Origin: Caprimulgus europaeus
Taxonomy: Eukaryota; Chordata; Aves; Caprimulgiformes; Caprimulgidae
Assembly (NCBI GenBank): GCA_907165065.1
Contig: OU015550.1
Coordinates: 2,160,001 to 2,224,000 of the forward strand
Length of the DNA: 64,000 nt
Reading direction: 5' to 3'
Shown: in pieces, positions 1 to 14,340 of the stretch
How the letters are laid out: each line of letters starts with the position of its first letter
Position numbering within the stretch: the first letter of the stretch is position 1
Program-made: the position numbers and the translations under genes
The notes under the pieces: generated by a model
Told to the model about the DNA's origin: nothing
The model's database searches: none
What the model saw: the letters and a program-made list of their open reading frames with translations, nothing else

Positions 1-2639
1 TGTGTTGCTGTGGGGAAAGGGAGTGAGGTGGTGCTAAGGGGAAGATGAGGTTGGGTTTGCTCTCCTGGAATGGTGGAACCAGGAATTTGCCCTCCCATCT
101 CCAGGAGCTGAATGAGTTAAATCAGCAGATCCTCTTACCCATGTTGGGACCATGTCCTCTTCTGCCTTGAGGGACCTCTGAAGGGGCTTTGCCAGGGGCA
201 GGTTGTCCCCAGTCCACGGTATGGGAGCAGAAATGCTCTAAGAGGACATGAGGATGAAGGTGACCACTGAGGATCACACTGCAGACCCCTCCTGTCTTGG
301 TTTGCCTGTTGGCCAATGTAGAGGCAACAGCCACAAGAGTCTCCCATGGAGAAGAGACCAAAAAGTTGATGTTCTCCTTTTATTTTCTAGCTCAGCAAAT
401 CTCCCCTTCTCCCCTTCCTGCTGTGTCTATCCTGGAAACTTGGAGGAAAGAAGAAAAATCTTAGTTCTTACTAGACATTTCTCCTGCCTGGCCCCAGCAC
501 TGTGGTCAGGGCTCATCTCAACTGGTGTGGTGACAGTGTTGGGTGGCAAAGTGGGTCAGCATGTAGAAAACTCGGTGCTCCCAGGCTGGCACTGGAGAAG
601 ACTTGGCAAGAGAGACCCAGGGGTGGCTGGTCTGCAGCAAGGAGAGGAGCATTTGCTTGTCCTAACAACCACAGGATGGTCTGTGGCCTCATTTGGTGGC
701 ACCCTTGGAGATATTGTGTTGATGGGGATGTGGACTTGGGTTGTATGCTGAACCCCAGAAGCTGGTCTCTCCTCATATGATCTCCAGCAGTGGGGCCCTG
801 CCTTGGTCATGAGTTTTCAAGCAAGCCTCATCCTTGGCCCCACCAAGATCTGAGCTGGAGTTGAGGCATTTCCTCCCTTTACAATGATGGGACTTTTCCA
901 TCCATGTGGTGACCCAACATGCAGGAACCCAGGAAACCCCACCTGGGACCACCTGTAGCTGCCACAGGGGTAGCTGAAACCAAGCACCATGGTATAAAGC
1001 ACAAAGCACAGGCCAGCCCTTGGAGTGGCCACCCCCACCATGACCTCCTTGAATGGGGCTGCTGGCTCTGCAGAGACAGATCTGTGGGTGAGGTGTAACG
1101 TGGTGCAACTTCTCAGCAGGGTTGGGATGGATCCCTGGGAGGGATAAGCTGCTTCTGGGAGCAGAAGGGCTCTCTAAAGCCAGAGTTTCCAGTGAGATCT
1201 TGTCCTACAGCAGGATCAGGGGCTCCATGGAGAGATGGAGCAGAGATCTTTGCCAGAAGATCATAGACAGACACAAGCCACCAAACCCATGGTGCAATCA
1301 GGTACCTCCAGGCCACGTTCTCTGCAACATGGTTTGGTTTTTTATTTTTCAAGCAGTCAAGAGCAGCCATGGTTGAACAAATCTGCTCAGTTTCAGAGTT
1401 GGTGTCTTCCCATCCTTCACCTGGGGGGGAAGAAATGAAATCCCATCTGCAGAAAAAATGTCCTTGGTTTCTCCAAGGCTTTCTCATTACAAGAGAAATG
1501 GACATTGCAAACCCCAGGTCCTCTGAGCAAAATCCAAGTTGAGAACTTGTACCCAACAAAATGACTTTTTCCTGCAGCATTTCTCAGCCTGATTGATGAA
1601 TGGTTTTTATGCCCAAAGAGAAGAGTTTCTGTGAAAAAGCTTCTTTTGATCTCAAAACTGTTGTCATCAGCTTCTTCTAATTGAAAAACCTCCTTCCATT
1701 TGCATTAAGAGCTGTTCTACCATCGCTGTACTCAGCCTGCCTGGAACAGCTCCTATCCAAGGGGTTATTTTCCAGGGTAGGAAACAGCCAACACCATGGG
1801 CTTTTATCTATGTTCACGGTGAATTTAGGTGGACTTGTTCTTATCCAGGCTGTGCTCAGAAATTGGCCCATTTTCCTTCTTCTCAATAATAAGAGGGGAA
1901 AAAAAAGTCATTTTTCAGCCTAGCTCCTTGTTTTTGTGTAGTCTTGGGAATTGTTTTTCTCCATGGAGTCAAGTGGGTGTTACTAGAGGGATGTTGGTGT
2001 CTGAGGTTGATGGTTCAGCTCTTGGATCTTGGTGTTGGCCAACACTTGGCATGGGTTAGTAGAGGACTAACACCCCAGAGCTCATGATGCTGCTGGATTT
2101 GGAGGCACCTGTTCAACTGGGGTGTAAGATGTAACCTGGGTACCTGGGTATGGTGTCACACCATGGCAGGAATGTCCCAGGGGGTCCCCTGTGTCCTTGG
2201 GGTTGGAGACCAGGTGCTGGGGTCATACTCTTAACCCTGCCAGATGCTTGGTGGTAACAAGAGGCTTTTTGGTGTGTGTGTCTCAGAGGCTGCATGAAAC
2301 ACATGGAAATGGATCTCCTTTTTTCCCTACTAGGGCTGCTCCATCATCAGCCTTTGTTTTCTCCTGGGCTGAGCTGGTCTTCATCTTTGCTTTCTGCTCA
2401 CAGAAATTGGTATTTGTGAAACAGCCTGCAGCAAAAAAACCCAACCCAAACAAAACAAAAACCCCACAAAACCCCCCCAAACCTCCAGGTATCTATTGAC
2501 TTTATTTCAGTAACCTGGCTGAGTTCTCTGTAGGACCTTGTGGGTCTCCTCTGGGAGATGATGACTTGTGTAGCTTCATTCCCAGCACCCATGGGAAGCA
2601 GGGATGAGGTGGGCAGTGCATGGAGAGGGGGGGTGATAT
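1..2639. other. No gene recognised
   Basis: Unique-looking sequence without a recognisable gene, repeat family or CpG island. The longest frame (248-751, plus) has no recognisable domain. An A/C-rich stretch lies at about 2430-2487. Confidence 0.5.
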
Positions 2640-2976
2640 CATAGAATGTCATGGGCTGGTTTGGGTTGGGAGGGACCTGAAAGCTCATCCAGTCCCAAGC
2701 CCCCTGCCAGCAGCAGGGACACCTTCCACTAGACCAGGTTGCTCAAAGCCTCATCCAACCTGGCCCAGAACACTTCCAGGAAGAAGCAGCCACAGCTTCT
2801 CTGGCCAACCTGGGCCAGGGTCTCACCACCCTCACACCAAAGAATTACTTCCTCACATCTCAGCTCCATCTCCCCTCTGCCAGTTTCAAGCCATCACCCC
2901 TTGTTCTGTGACTGCCCTTGGCCAAAGTCCCTCCCCAGCCTTCCTGGAGCCCCTTCAGGTACTGGGAGGCCACTAG
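2640..2976 (-). mobile_element. CR1 LINE 3' fragment
   Basis: Reverse complement of a CR1 3' end. The plus strand reads GGTTTGGGTTGGGAGGGACC, then CTCATCCAGTCCC, TAGACCAGGTTGCTCAAAGC and CACCACCCTCACACCAAAGA. Severely 5'-truncated. Confidence 0.9.
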
Positions 2977-5900
2977 AACATATTATAAACCTCATCTTGA
3001 TGGGAAGCATCACCTGGTTTGCAGTAGAGCATTGTGCCCTGCCTTGTGCCCAGGGACCACCAGAGGCATGGCCAGGGGTGGGCAGGAGAAGCCCTAAGAG
3101 CAGTTTGCACTAAGGATGCTCTGATTGCTTCCAGCTGGAGTAAACACCATCTCCTTCCAGCCTGGGGGCAAAAGGAAAGTCACCCATGTCTGAGCAGCTT
3201 TGCCAGGTTGTGGTGGCACCTCACAAGGTCATTGTCCCCTTTAAACACGTTCCCTTTCTCCCTACAACCCCCCCAGTCTCTGTGGGGACCCCCCCCACAC
3301 TCCAACCTCTGCTTTGCTCTTCACGCTGCCATTTGTGGTTCTTTTGTTATTTTTCTGCTGTTCATTTAAAAACAAAGCTGCTGCCATCATCTCATCCTTG
3401 GTGGAAGGAAACTATTTAGGGACATAACAAGTGACTTTTGGAGAATTTACCATAATGGGAGAACTGTGGTTCCTTCCAACCTTGCATCTGCTCAGCTCCC
3501 TGCCAGCCCCTTCTGCTTAATGGGATGTTTTTAATGAGATGTTAATGACTCAAAAAAACCTTCAAACCCAACAAAAAAAATACCACAGAGCAATTTCTGA
3601 GCAGAATAATTGGGAGGCAGCTGGAACTGGGGATTCTTGGTGCTTCCCAAGGCTTTGTCCCTCTTGGAGAAGGACGTCACACTCATGGAACTGGTTTAAA
3701 CTTGTCCTCCGTGCTGAGTGGGGTGTTGAAAGCCAGGGTGAGCTGCTGGGCTTGGCAGAGCTGGGTTTTGTGGGGACAAATGGCCTTTTAAGAAGCTGGG
3801 ACTGAACTGAAACAATCCCTCCCTCAAAGCAGCACTTGGGAAGTGATTAAGGAGAAGCTGGGAGAGGTGGAAGTTCTTCTCTCTGGTTTTGGTTGTGGTT
3901 GTGATAGGGGGAAGCATGTTGGCTCTGTGTGGTGGAACAAGGGCTGCTGTATCCTGGAAAATGATGGGTAGAAATTAGGGGTGGATGATGAGGAGACCCC
4001 TTGGTGGCCTCCATCCTCTGCTAAAACCCATTAGGAGACACCATGGGTGCAATGCTCCTGGTTGTGGGGCTGCTGCTCCCTTCTCAGGCAGCATCCACTG
4101 CTCCTTACTTACAATTTATGGCTTGGTTTTGGGTTTTTTTTGCTTCTAAATGTAGCCTTTTTGGGGCAGGAGGGGTCTGGAGGAAGGTGGATGGAGGAGA
4201 AGGAGGAGGGGAAGCATTTTTCTCTCTGAATCCATTGTCTGATCAAAGAGAACTCAACTTTAAAGGCTTCCCGTTCGGCACGGCGCTGCCGGGGAACAAG
4301 CATCATTAAAAATGTTCAAGTGCCTCCGTTCCTCAGCCCCTCTTTGAAACCAGTGGTGGCTGCACGGCCTCAGCATGGCAGGAGGGAGCTGCCAGCCCCA
4401 TGGCAGAGCCACCTTGTGCCACTCTCAGTAGCTCCATTGTCACTTCTCATCCATACCAGCCCCTGGAACCGCGATGGGGATCGGGCTCCTATCAAAAGGA
4501 ATTTAAACCCAGGAGCTCTCTGGGCTGCAGGCATCTCCCCAGCCCCAAATGCTGCACATGTGCTGGGAATTGTCCTGTTTGCACCTTCATCTCCTGTCCC
4601 CATTTCCCTCTGGAGTTGTGCAGATGTTAACCAAGCCAGTTAGATTTTTTGGGGGTAAACCAGCTCGCTTTGGTCCCAGGGATGCTTTTCTCTCTTTTTT
4701 TATCTCAGAAAACAGCTTTATCCTACAAGAGCTGTACCCAAAAAGCTCAGCCAGCAGGAAGGAGGTGATGAGTGTGTCAAGGCTCAGCTCTCAAAGCTAC
4801 AGGGTGTATGTGGGTCAGTTCTACCTTGGGATGGGGGTCAACACAGGGCCAAAATGCTCTGCCAAGGGATCTGCTGGTGGCTGAGGGGGGTGAGGTGGGG
4901 ATATGGAGGCTGGGAGGGAGCCAGGGAGTTGGTGGGTGCTCTGGTCTGCTCAGAGAAGCATGAGGAGCCCACACTGAGGAGGATGCTCTTGGCAAATCCA
5001 TGTTAATCCTGTTGTCTCTGCTGCAGAGATGGCACCACCCCAGCAGCTGGGGGCCATGGGCTGGGCAAGGGGGTGAGCTGAGTGAAGGTGTAAATCAGGA
5101 GGGCTCATGTGTGGGACCCTTGGGTCCCTCATTGCTGCTGGGTGATCCTAAAAGAGGTGCAACAAGGGATTCCCAACTTGCACAGTGGGCAACCTTCCCT
5201 GTGCTGGTGAGGGAAGGTCTCCTGCCACTCATGGCCAGGGTCTGTGCTTGTCCTTCTCCAAACCTCACCAGGAGGATGGAAAAAAGAGAGGTTTCTTAGT
5301 GAGCCCCATCACCTTTGTTCCTGGCTCATCTCCCCACGTTTCCTTGCTGGTTTTACCCTCCAGGTTTCAAGTCTGCAGGACAAAACCATCCCCTCCATGG
5401 CTGCTCTCCACCCTGCCACCCCATCCCACCTCAACACCCTCTTGCTGGCTGCACTCCCATGGGATCAACATCTTCCCAAGATGCAAGAAGAAGTCTTTTT
5501 CTGAGTTTCTCCCAACAAATTTCCCCTGTGGAGGATGCAGGTGGCTGGGTTTTGCTTGGTCTGATTGAAATTCAGCTCAAAGCACCCTGGCTGGCTATCA
5601 GCCCTGCTCATCACCCCCTGAGCTGTGGTAAAGCAGCTGCTCCATGCTGATACGGCACCGAGCAGCTCCCCAAGACCCCCCAGCCTCGGTGGAGCCGTGC
5701 AATGGTGCTGGAAACAGGGCAAAATCATTGGGGCTGGGGGGGTTAATTAGTCTAATGGGGGAGAAAGTTGCTGGGGGGGAGATGGGAATAATCCAGCTGC
5801 ATTTGGCATAAACCCATCGTGTGTGAAGCTCATGGACATGGGTGGGAGAAGAGCAAGTGGCCAGCGATGGGTTCTGCCACCGATGCACTTAGCCTTGGGC

Positions 5901-6932
5901 ACATCATTTAATTCAGCTTTGATCACCCAAATCCAGGCTGTCAGCGTGATCTGCTGCTTCCAAAAAAGCTTCTTTATCTTTTGTTTAGTTTTTTTTTTCT
6001 TTAGGTTATGCTTCTTTTTGTGGCTAGAAGAGCCCATTGTGTTCAGGAACTTGGACTTCCTGCATGAGCCAAGACCATCAAACGCTGCGTGGTGCTCGGC
6101 TTGATGATGAGCACTTATGACTGTGGAGGGAACAGGCAGGGAAAGCGTGGCTCCATGGGTGGGGAGCTTTTTAAAGCCATCACCTACGGCCACACAACCT
6201 GTTCTGCAATCTCTCTGGATAACCAGGATGGATTTGTTCTGTGCACAGGGGGGGATGTGGGTAATGATAGGACAAATCACCCTCTCTTGACAGCTGAGAG
6301 CCTGTTGTGTGTGTTCTGGACATTAAAGGGGTTGGTGTCGTTGTTGTAGGTGTTTTCTCCCTCATCTCAGGGTTGCTTGGCTCGTGCAGGTGGGGATGGT
6401 GGTGGTTGGCAATCCAAGGTGGTGTGTTTGCTGCTGTGGTGCTTGCCTGGAGCAGGGCTGGCTGCTGGGCTCTCCTGGTCAGCACGAGGAGCTGTGCTGG
6501 GTTAATCCTTGGGTAGGAAAGAGCAGCGTGGAACCGTTCATCGTGCCTTTGCCTGGTCGTGATCTGTGTTCACCACTGGGTTCTGGTGATGGTTTCAGCT
6601 CAGATCTACCTCCTCTGCCCCTGCTGACCAACGTGGCCAAGAGGGCACTGGTGGTTTTTAGCACTGGAAGCTCCAGCCTGGGCAGGACTTTGCTGTGTGA
6701 GGGGCTTGATGGGCATAAAATGGGACCTGGGTGGCTAAAGCCTGAGGAGGTTTTGGGTTTGGGAGGAAGGCAAGAGCCAGGAGGTGCCCTGAGATGAGGA
6801 AAGACCTTGGGATGGAGAAGAGCTGGAGTAGTGATGAAGCCTTGGGTGGAGGTGCAGTCTGGGGAGCACAGCTTAGAAGGGATTAAGGGGCACCATGATT
6901 GCTGGGACATCCCCAAGGAGCAGGACAGGAGG
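2977..6932. other. No gene recognised
   Basis: No CR1, tandem array or credible coding exon seen. Frames are short and without domains. Confidence 0.5.
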
Positions 6933-7165
6933 AGAATCACAGAATCATTAGGGTTGGAAAAAACCTCTAAGATCATCCAGTCCAACCATCAACTCATCAA
7001 TCACCACCATGCCCACTAAACCATGTCCCTGAGTGCTACATCTGCACGTTTCTTGAGCACCTCCAGGGATGGGGACTCCATCACGTCCCTGGGCAGCCTG
7101 TTCCAATGTCTGACCACTTCTTGGAGAATACATTTTTCCTGATATCCAACCTGTGGAAGGGGTTT
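6933..7165 (-). mobile_element. CR1 LINE 3' fragment
   Basis: Starts with GAATCACAGAATCATTAGGG (reverse of the CR1 terminal ATTCTRTGATTC), followed by AAGATCATCCAGTCCAACC. Minus-strand translation ends in the common CR1 tail motif ESPSLE...LRDMV. Confidence 0.9.
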
Positions 7166-10100
7166 AGCCTGGTACATCACAGCAGCTGCAGTCCCTTTGG
7201 TCTCTATCCCTCCTTTCTTCTGCTCAGCAGCTTCCCCACATCCATCTCCCACCCCAGCAGGTTTCTCCTTAACTCTACCCACCTCAGCTCCTCCCTCCCC
7301 ATCGCTGGCAGGACACCCTCTGCTCCAGCACTCCTTGGGGCACAGCACTGCTGGGTGACTGTGCCACCACCTCTAACCACACCAATTCCTGTCATCACTC
7401 AACACAACCCCTCAAGGTGAAGATCTCAAGAGCTTCTGTAGACCAAAAGGACTTGCAAAGGGTCTTAGGGGAGGTTGGCATTTTTCCTGCACTTGGATAT
7501 ATTTTTTTCTCCCTCCTGCACAGTGAAGCTCAGGGAGGAGAAAGGATGAAAGGACCTGAGGAGCCTTTGGGGCCAAATCCAGCCCTGCAGCAGGGTGCAA
7601 GGTGGGGACCTTACCTGCTGCTGGAGAAGGGCAGTGCAGGGAAGGGGAGAGACAGGAGAACAGGCTGAACTCATCAGCATTCACAGAGTGGCTTCCCTCC
7701 TCTCTGGTTTTGTTTAAATTAAGCCATCTGCCCACACTAAATAGTGAATTATCTCCGCTGCTGCCTGTCTCCCTGTGGGGACAGTGGCCAGAGGAGCAGG
7801 GGGAGAAGGTGAAGGCTGCAGGGCTGCACCCCTGGACCTGAGGAATGTGTGGTTCCTCTGGAGGTGGGTGTCATCTCCCCTTCTGCATCCCAGAGATCAG
7901 CCCCAGGCAAAGGGGAGCTGGTCCCCTGGGAAGATCACAGCCCTGCTCTGCTGGCCTCGGAGGAGGGTGAGGAACTGGTCTCTGATCCATCTAATGAAGC
8001 TGAGCGTGGTGTGACCTTCCTTGGCTGGTGTCCTTGGGAGTCCTTTTCCAGGTGGCAGCGCCTGCTGGAGCGATCAGAGCTCTCACCATGATGCTGCAGG
8101 TTGGAGAAAGGAAGGGATGGGGGGTACCAGGACAGGGGCTGGAGCTGCTGTGGGGAACAGGAACCCAGGGCTGAAGCAGGACCTGGATTAGCTCAGGGTG
8201 GGGTTTTGCTTGATCTTTGCAAGTGGCACCTGCAAAGAGGGGAGATGAGCACTGAAGCAGTTAGGGTCTCCTCTCCACATCTCAGTGGTCTCCTGGGGCC
8301 AGGTCCCCCGTCTTAGAGGCATTTTGGGGCATCCCACCCCATCTGTACTTGGTCTCCATGTGTCAGGCCACAGCACATGGGTGCTGCTGAGCTCCTAACA
8401 CAGAAGGATCCTGGATCCGTCCTGTGCTGAAATATGGATCCAGGAGTTGGTCAGGCTGTTCCACCAAGGAGCAAGGGACAGGACAAGAGGAAATGGGCTC
8501 CAGTTGTGCCCAGGGCAGTTGAGATGGGATGTGAGGAAGAATTTCTTTGCTGAAAGGGTTCTGAGGCATTGGAAGGGGTTGCCCAGGGCAGTGGTGGAGT
8601 CCCCATCCCTGGAGGGATTGAAGAGTCGTGTGGACACAGTGCTGAGGGACAGGGGTTAGAGGTGGATTTGGTGGTGTTGAGTTTATGGTTGGACTCAATG
8701 ATCTCAGAGTTCTTTTCCAATTGAAGCAATTCTGTGATTCTGAGTCAATGGGGCATCTCCTGAATGTGCACCAGGACTTTGGAAGGACCTTGAGTGAGAA
8801 GGAGTTTTACAGTAAGCCACACAGCTTCCCCTGTCCTCAGCTCCTCTGTCCCATCTCCCAGCCAGAACCTGGGGAGATTTTTTCCAACAAACAGACAAAT
8901 ATTCCCAGCAGCTCCAGCCTGTGTTTGACTGAAGTGTGAGAAACAACCTCAGTGCCAAACCTCGACCATGTAGCAAGCGCTTGGGGAGGAAGGAGCTGCT
9001 CCAGCTCACACAATGGGGTTTGTTGTGAAAGCTCTGAGAGTGTTGGTGATGGTTATTGCATCTCAGCGGGGTGATGGTAACCTGATTACCATCAGCCTTC
9101 ATCTTGGGGTCATTAAGCACCAGGAGAAAGCAACTGGAGTCTCTTAAAGCTTTCTGGAGACATTTGGACTAAAACTGAAGCTCTAAGTGTCCTCAGGCTC
9201 TGAGGTGGTTTTGTTCCTCTATCTGTGCTTCTCCAACTGCTTTGTGGGACAGTTTGGAGGAGCCTGGGTGAGAAATCCAGGCTGGACCCTGGTGGCTAAA
9301 TGTCACTGGTGAAATACTGGGGCTGCTCAGCCAGGATGATGCAGACACAGGTTAAAATCCTGCCCTGGGGCTGGGGGAGCTCCCCAGGTGGAACCTTGGT
9401 AGGGATCCAGGTGGGACCTCAGCATTTCTTCCCTGGGATCCTCATTTTCTGGTTTACTCTGTGCTCCCATCTGTATTTTCTGAGGGATCCCAGTGAGTCA
9501 GCACTGCTCAAGGGTTGGAGGTGTCTGAGCAGCTGGGGAAGTGTCAAAAAAACCCCAAAAAACTGAAGGTGGGTTGCAGGTGAGGAAAACTGGGAGGGAA
9601 GACAAGGATGGAAAGCCATGGAGGAGATACAAGGAGCATTTCCCCCCCTTTTCTGCTGGAAGGCAGCAGGGAATCCTGCTGCTTCCCACTCAACTCACCC
9701 AGAGGAGCCAGACAAAATCCCTTTGACCACCTAAGAAATGCCCAAACCAAAGCAGTCAGGATGAGGGGGAGATGGTCACTGGTGGGTGAGATGAAGCTTA
9801 ATGTTGGGAATTAATTGCCTGTGAAAAGGCTGGATGGAAAAGATGAGGGGTAAAGCTTGAAGGGCAAATCACACCTGCAGGGAAGATGAACGAGCTGATC
9901 ACCCAAGATGAACAATGGTGGCTTCTCAAGGGCACCAGCCAGAGGAGGACAGGGCAGGAGGCTGTGGCAGAGATGAAAGGGTTAATATAACAAATCTCTT
10001 TCTCATCAGCAACAAAGACTTGGGTTTGTGTTTCTCTCCTGGCAATGTTTAGGTGCAAGAAACCCAGGTGTTGGCCTTCCCCTGAGGGCTGCCTTGGAAA

Positions 10101-12040
10101 ATAACCTCTTCCATCTGCAGGGTCTGCCATGGCTCCTGGCCAGGAGGCACCGGGGGCCTGATGAGCTCCAGGGATGGGTGATTATCCACAGGTGGCAGAT
10201 GGGAAAATGGAGATGGAAAGCAGTGAAATGCTTTGGCTGGAGGTGGAAAGTCAATTGGATTTGGGGTCATGGATGGACCTGCTGTTTTCTTGCAGCAAGA
10301 CCCCCCACTTTTAACCTGGGACTAAAGATTGGCCCAAAGCATCAGGACTCTGAGCAGATCTTGTCCTTACTGTGTATGTTTAATCTAATTTCAGACTACA
10401 GAGGGGCTTAAAAGCTCTGTTGGGTGCCTGGGCAGGGCTGCAGAGGGGAATATCTCCCCCTGGTTGCTCTTGGCTGGTGATCAGCAGCACCCTGAAGCAA
10501 GAGGGGGAACGGACCCCACCATGCTCTGCTCTAGGTGAGCCCCAGCTGCTGGATTTGCTCAACCATGTCTGCTCTTTTTTGGACTGTTTTTTTGTCATCA
10601 GCCAGCCAGGCACCCCCTCTCCCAGACAGGAGAAATGAAAATGAGCTCTCGTCCTCTGTGGAGGAGAAGATCAGGAAGAGACACGGAGGAAAAGTGAGGG
10701 AAATTAAGCAGAAATAGCTTCAGGGGTCATTTAAAAATATCCCCACGACTCCCTTAAATATATATTTAGCAAGAATTCATAGTCCATGGCTGAGGGAGCT
10801 CCAGGCACCAAATGTACAGAGTGGTTTTTGATAAAGACCCACAGGATCTAGCAGAGCTCAGAGGAGGAGGTTTGTGGGATGGAGATGGGGGAGATCCTGG
10901 GCCAGGAGGCTGCAGGGTGGCTCTCAGCCACCCTCCCACGCCCATGAACTGCCCCCACGCTGCATAAAGCCACGTGTTGTGCTTTTTGGGTCTCTAAAAT
11001 AAGATCCTTTTCCATCAAGGTCTATCAGCAGGCCAAATCCAGGACCCTTGTTGATGGGGTAGGGATGGCAACACAACCCTTGGAGACCCTGTGGGCTGCA
11101 GGCTCTCACCAAGCCTGTGTGTGGCAAGTTTGTGGTGCCACCACCCCGTCCATCGTGGTTTTCCTCCTTCAGGAGTAACCTGTGCTGGTCCCTCTGCCTG
11201 AGTGAGGACAGCCTGGCTTGGATCCTTGTCCACCTGAAGGCTGGGAGCAGATGAGGAGGTGTTGGACTGAACTCAGCCCTTCTGGAGAAGGGAACTGCTG
11301 ATGGATCAGCTAGAGGGATGGCATTAAATCTGCAACACAAAGCCCATGAGGAGACACGAGCAGCAGGTGTGGTCCCATGGGAGGAAGAGTATGGAGCCAC
11401 CATGGGACTGATGTTTGGTGAGTGTGAAGCACCAGGAAAGCCAGGAGCAGCACCTCACGCTACCCAGCCCATCAGCATCGAGATCCCAAAGTGTTTTCCA
11501 GCTCCCAGTCCTTTAGGAGTAAGAACTCCTCGTTACAAGGAGCATCCTGGTCTAAAGACCCCATCCCAGATCTGCCCCAGGAGCTGTGTGATCAGCCAGA
11601 GCCCATGAATTATTCACTCTGTGATCTTCTGTGGTGCAGAGGATCCTGTTACACCCTGGAGAAGGGTCTCCTTGAGCAGCAAAGCCTGGCCCAGGGCTGT
11701 CAGCTTGGAAACCCAAGAGCTCGAGGGAATTCAACTCGCACGTTCCCTCCTCGAGCCCGTTGTGGAGCTGACAGCCAAGTCAGGCGAGGGTTTGACTTTG
11801 AGGCCCTGACTGAAGGTTGGTGGGTGTCTCCTTACAGACCTGTGGGCTTTATTGATTGTCTCCTGTCCAAGTTCCCACCCCTTCCAGATGCCAAACGGAG
11901 CTGCCAGTCTCTGATTTATTTTAATTACTGTCATTCCCTCCCGCTGGTGACCTGAAGAGACGATGAACATGCACTGGAATATCTGAGCTGGGGTGTGCTG
12001 GGGGGCATTTGGTGCTTGGTGGAAGCATTGTCCATCCCCA
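7166..12040. other. Intergenic, one CR1 (8448-8744) only
   Basis: Outside the CR1 nothing is recognised. An AT-rich patch at 10730-10790 (TTAAATATATATTTAGC) stands out slightly. Confidence 0.5.
8448..8744 (+). mobile_element. CR1 LINE 3' fragment, sense orientation
   Basis: Contains GATGTGAGGAAGAATTTCTT, GTGGAGTCCCCATCCCTGGA and ends in ATTCTGTGATTCTGA, the CR1 3' terminal repeat. The translated tail reads VESPSLEGLKSRVDTVLRD. Confidence 0.92.
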
Positions 12041-12165
12041 GACCAGGCTGGATGAGGCTTTGAGCAACCTGGTCCAGTGGAAGGTGTCCCTGCTGCTGGC
12101 AGGGGGGTTGGGACTGGATGAGCTTTAAGGTCCCTCCCAACCCAAACCAGTCTGGGATTCGATGA
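12041..12165 (+). mobile_element. Short CR1 3' end
   Basis: Begins GACCAGGCTGGATGAGGCTT and continues through CTGGTCCAGTGGAAGGTGTC and GGACTGGATGAGCTTTAAGG to GGGATTCGATG. Confidence 0.9.
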
Positions 12166-14340
12166 AATTTCACAGCATGGGGAAACTGAGGCACTGGAGC
12201 TGGTTGGAAGGAAGTGGGAATTGTGGGTGATAGGGAGGAGAAACTGGTGTTGGGCTGCCCATGTGTGGCAGGGGATGGTAGGGTGGGGAAGGGGGATGAC
12301 TATGACAAAAACCCCAGAATTCTGTGGTCAGCACATGTGTCCTCAGAGCAGAGGGGTCCCTGGCACCTCCTGGCCTCCTTGCCTGTCAGATGAGGTGATG
12401 CATTTCAGCATGAAACCTTTTTTTTTGTTGCTTGAGAAGGTGTTGGAAGGGGTGGGAAGATGTCATGAAGACTTGGTCCTTTCTCATCTAGAGCTGTAGG
12501 CAGAGATGTGCTGATGGGACAGGAGAGGACGTGCTGTTCGGCATGACGCGCTCTGCTCCCACCGCGGCTGGAGCGTGTCACGGGGAAGAGCTGCCAGACG
12601 TGACACACGCCACCCTGACGGCCACAGGGAGATGGATGGGGGACCTCTGCATCTTTGTGACAGTTTGGCACAGCAGGAGCGAGTTTCTGATCCTTAGCAG
12701 GGTGGAAGAGAGGCACAAGGTGCCTGGGAGCTGCTGGAACATGGGGACATCTCCTTGGTCCCCTTTGTGTGATGTTGGGCTCCCTGTGGGCTCCTGCCCA
12801 GCTTCCCTCCTTGCCCAGCTTCCCTCCTTGCCCAGCTTCCCTCCTTGCCCAGCTTCCCTCCTTGCCCAGCTTCCCCCCTTGCCCAGCTTCCCCCCCTGCC
12901 CAGCTTCCCCCCTGCCCAGCTCCTTGTGCAAGTGGTTGGGAAATGTCTTTTGCCACTGGCCATGTCCTTGTTTTCTTCTTGCTGGGACACAGGGAAAGGG
13001 TGCAGGTCTCAGCTGCTGGGAGCTGGGCACTGGTGCCACCAGTCAGCTTTTCACAGCATCTCTGTCCCTCCTGGAGCAAGTGCCACTCATCCTACAAAGA
13101 TGTCACACTTGGTGGTGACATTATAGCTCAGAGCAGAGATTGGGGGGTGTCTCCCCCTCATATTCCCTCCCTCTCCCTATCCAAGAAGAATCCTCCTCCA
13201 TCAAAGCACTCAAGAGCTCTGGTTGAGAGCAGGCAACACCTGAGGTGTTTGGGTCATTTTTGGAGCTCTGTGGTTCCGTGATGTCCCCCCCCTCCAGAGC
13301 TGCCACCTGTTTGCCGTCTGCCCAGTATGACCCAGCTCAAGTGAAGCTGCTGCAGCGCTGGCTGGCTGTGGCAGTGTGTCACCACGCGGTGACATGGCAA
13401 TGCTCGAGCGGAGGCTCCCGCGTTTAAAGGCGCCTGTCTGTCGGGGCGGTGGCGAGTCTTGTCCCTGCGTGAGGACAGAGGGGCTGAGTTCTTCTGGGCT
13501 GGGCTGCTCCTCCCTGGGAGGATGGCTTTGTTTTCCTCATGTTCTTGGAGAGAGGAATGGAGGCGTGGAGGGATGATGGACCAGGTCACCACCTCTCTGA
13601 GCAGAGTGGGATGTAAAATTGGGCTCCTCAGAGCACAGGTAGCTTTGGGAAGGTGAAGGCACCAGCTTGCAGGGGGCAGATGGACTGGAGATGATGGACA
13701 TCAGCCAAACCACCTGAAGCCCATGGATGTATGCAGCTTCCCAGGGTGTTGCTTGGCTCCCTTGGGCTGCATCCTGGTGGGCACCCAAAATCAAGGGTCT
13801 CCATCCCCTATGGACACCACTGTCCTGAGTGGGACCATCCTTGGCATGTCCCTGGGAGAGCAGCTGGGGACTGGAAGGGCCAAGAACATGGAGAGTCCCT
13901 GGGTGCTCAGATCTTTGTCATTCTGGACTCACATCCATGCTCCAGCCATCCTCAGGACACAGGGCTTTGGTGAAGGATGTTGATCCCAGATCCCCGATCC
14001 TGCCTTCATTCTCTCTCTACTTTGGGGGTTTATTCTTTCCCTTTCCATTAATCTCTGAATATTAGGTGGAAAGCGAACAATTACTGTGCTAATGGTTCCA
14101 GAAATTCCTTCATTACTTATTAAACTCGAGCACTCCCCGTGCAGGGGAGGAAAAGAGATGAAATGGAGAAGAAAAGGGAGCACAGGGGGGTTAGGAGAGG
14201 CTGGACCAGGGGCAGAGGGCTCAGCTCCTGCGGCAGGACCTGGGCAGGGCTGCGGATCCGGATCGGGCCCTGGCAATTCCTGGGCTGTCGCTGCCCTCTG
14301 CTGACAGCGGGACAGGCAGGGGCTGCCTGAAACCAACTGC
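12166..14340. other. Intergenic, contains the 17-bp minisatellite
   Basis: No gene seen on either side of the minisatellite. A locally CpG-containing stretch at 13330-13460 is too short to call an island. Confidence 0.5.
12796..12925 (+). repeat. 17-bp minisatellite
   Basis: About seven and a half head-to-tail copies of CTTCCCTCCTTGCCCAG, the last ones with C for T changes. Confidence 0.9.
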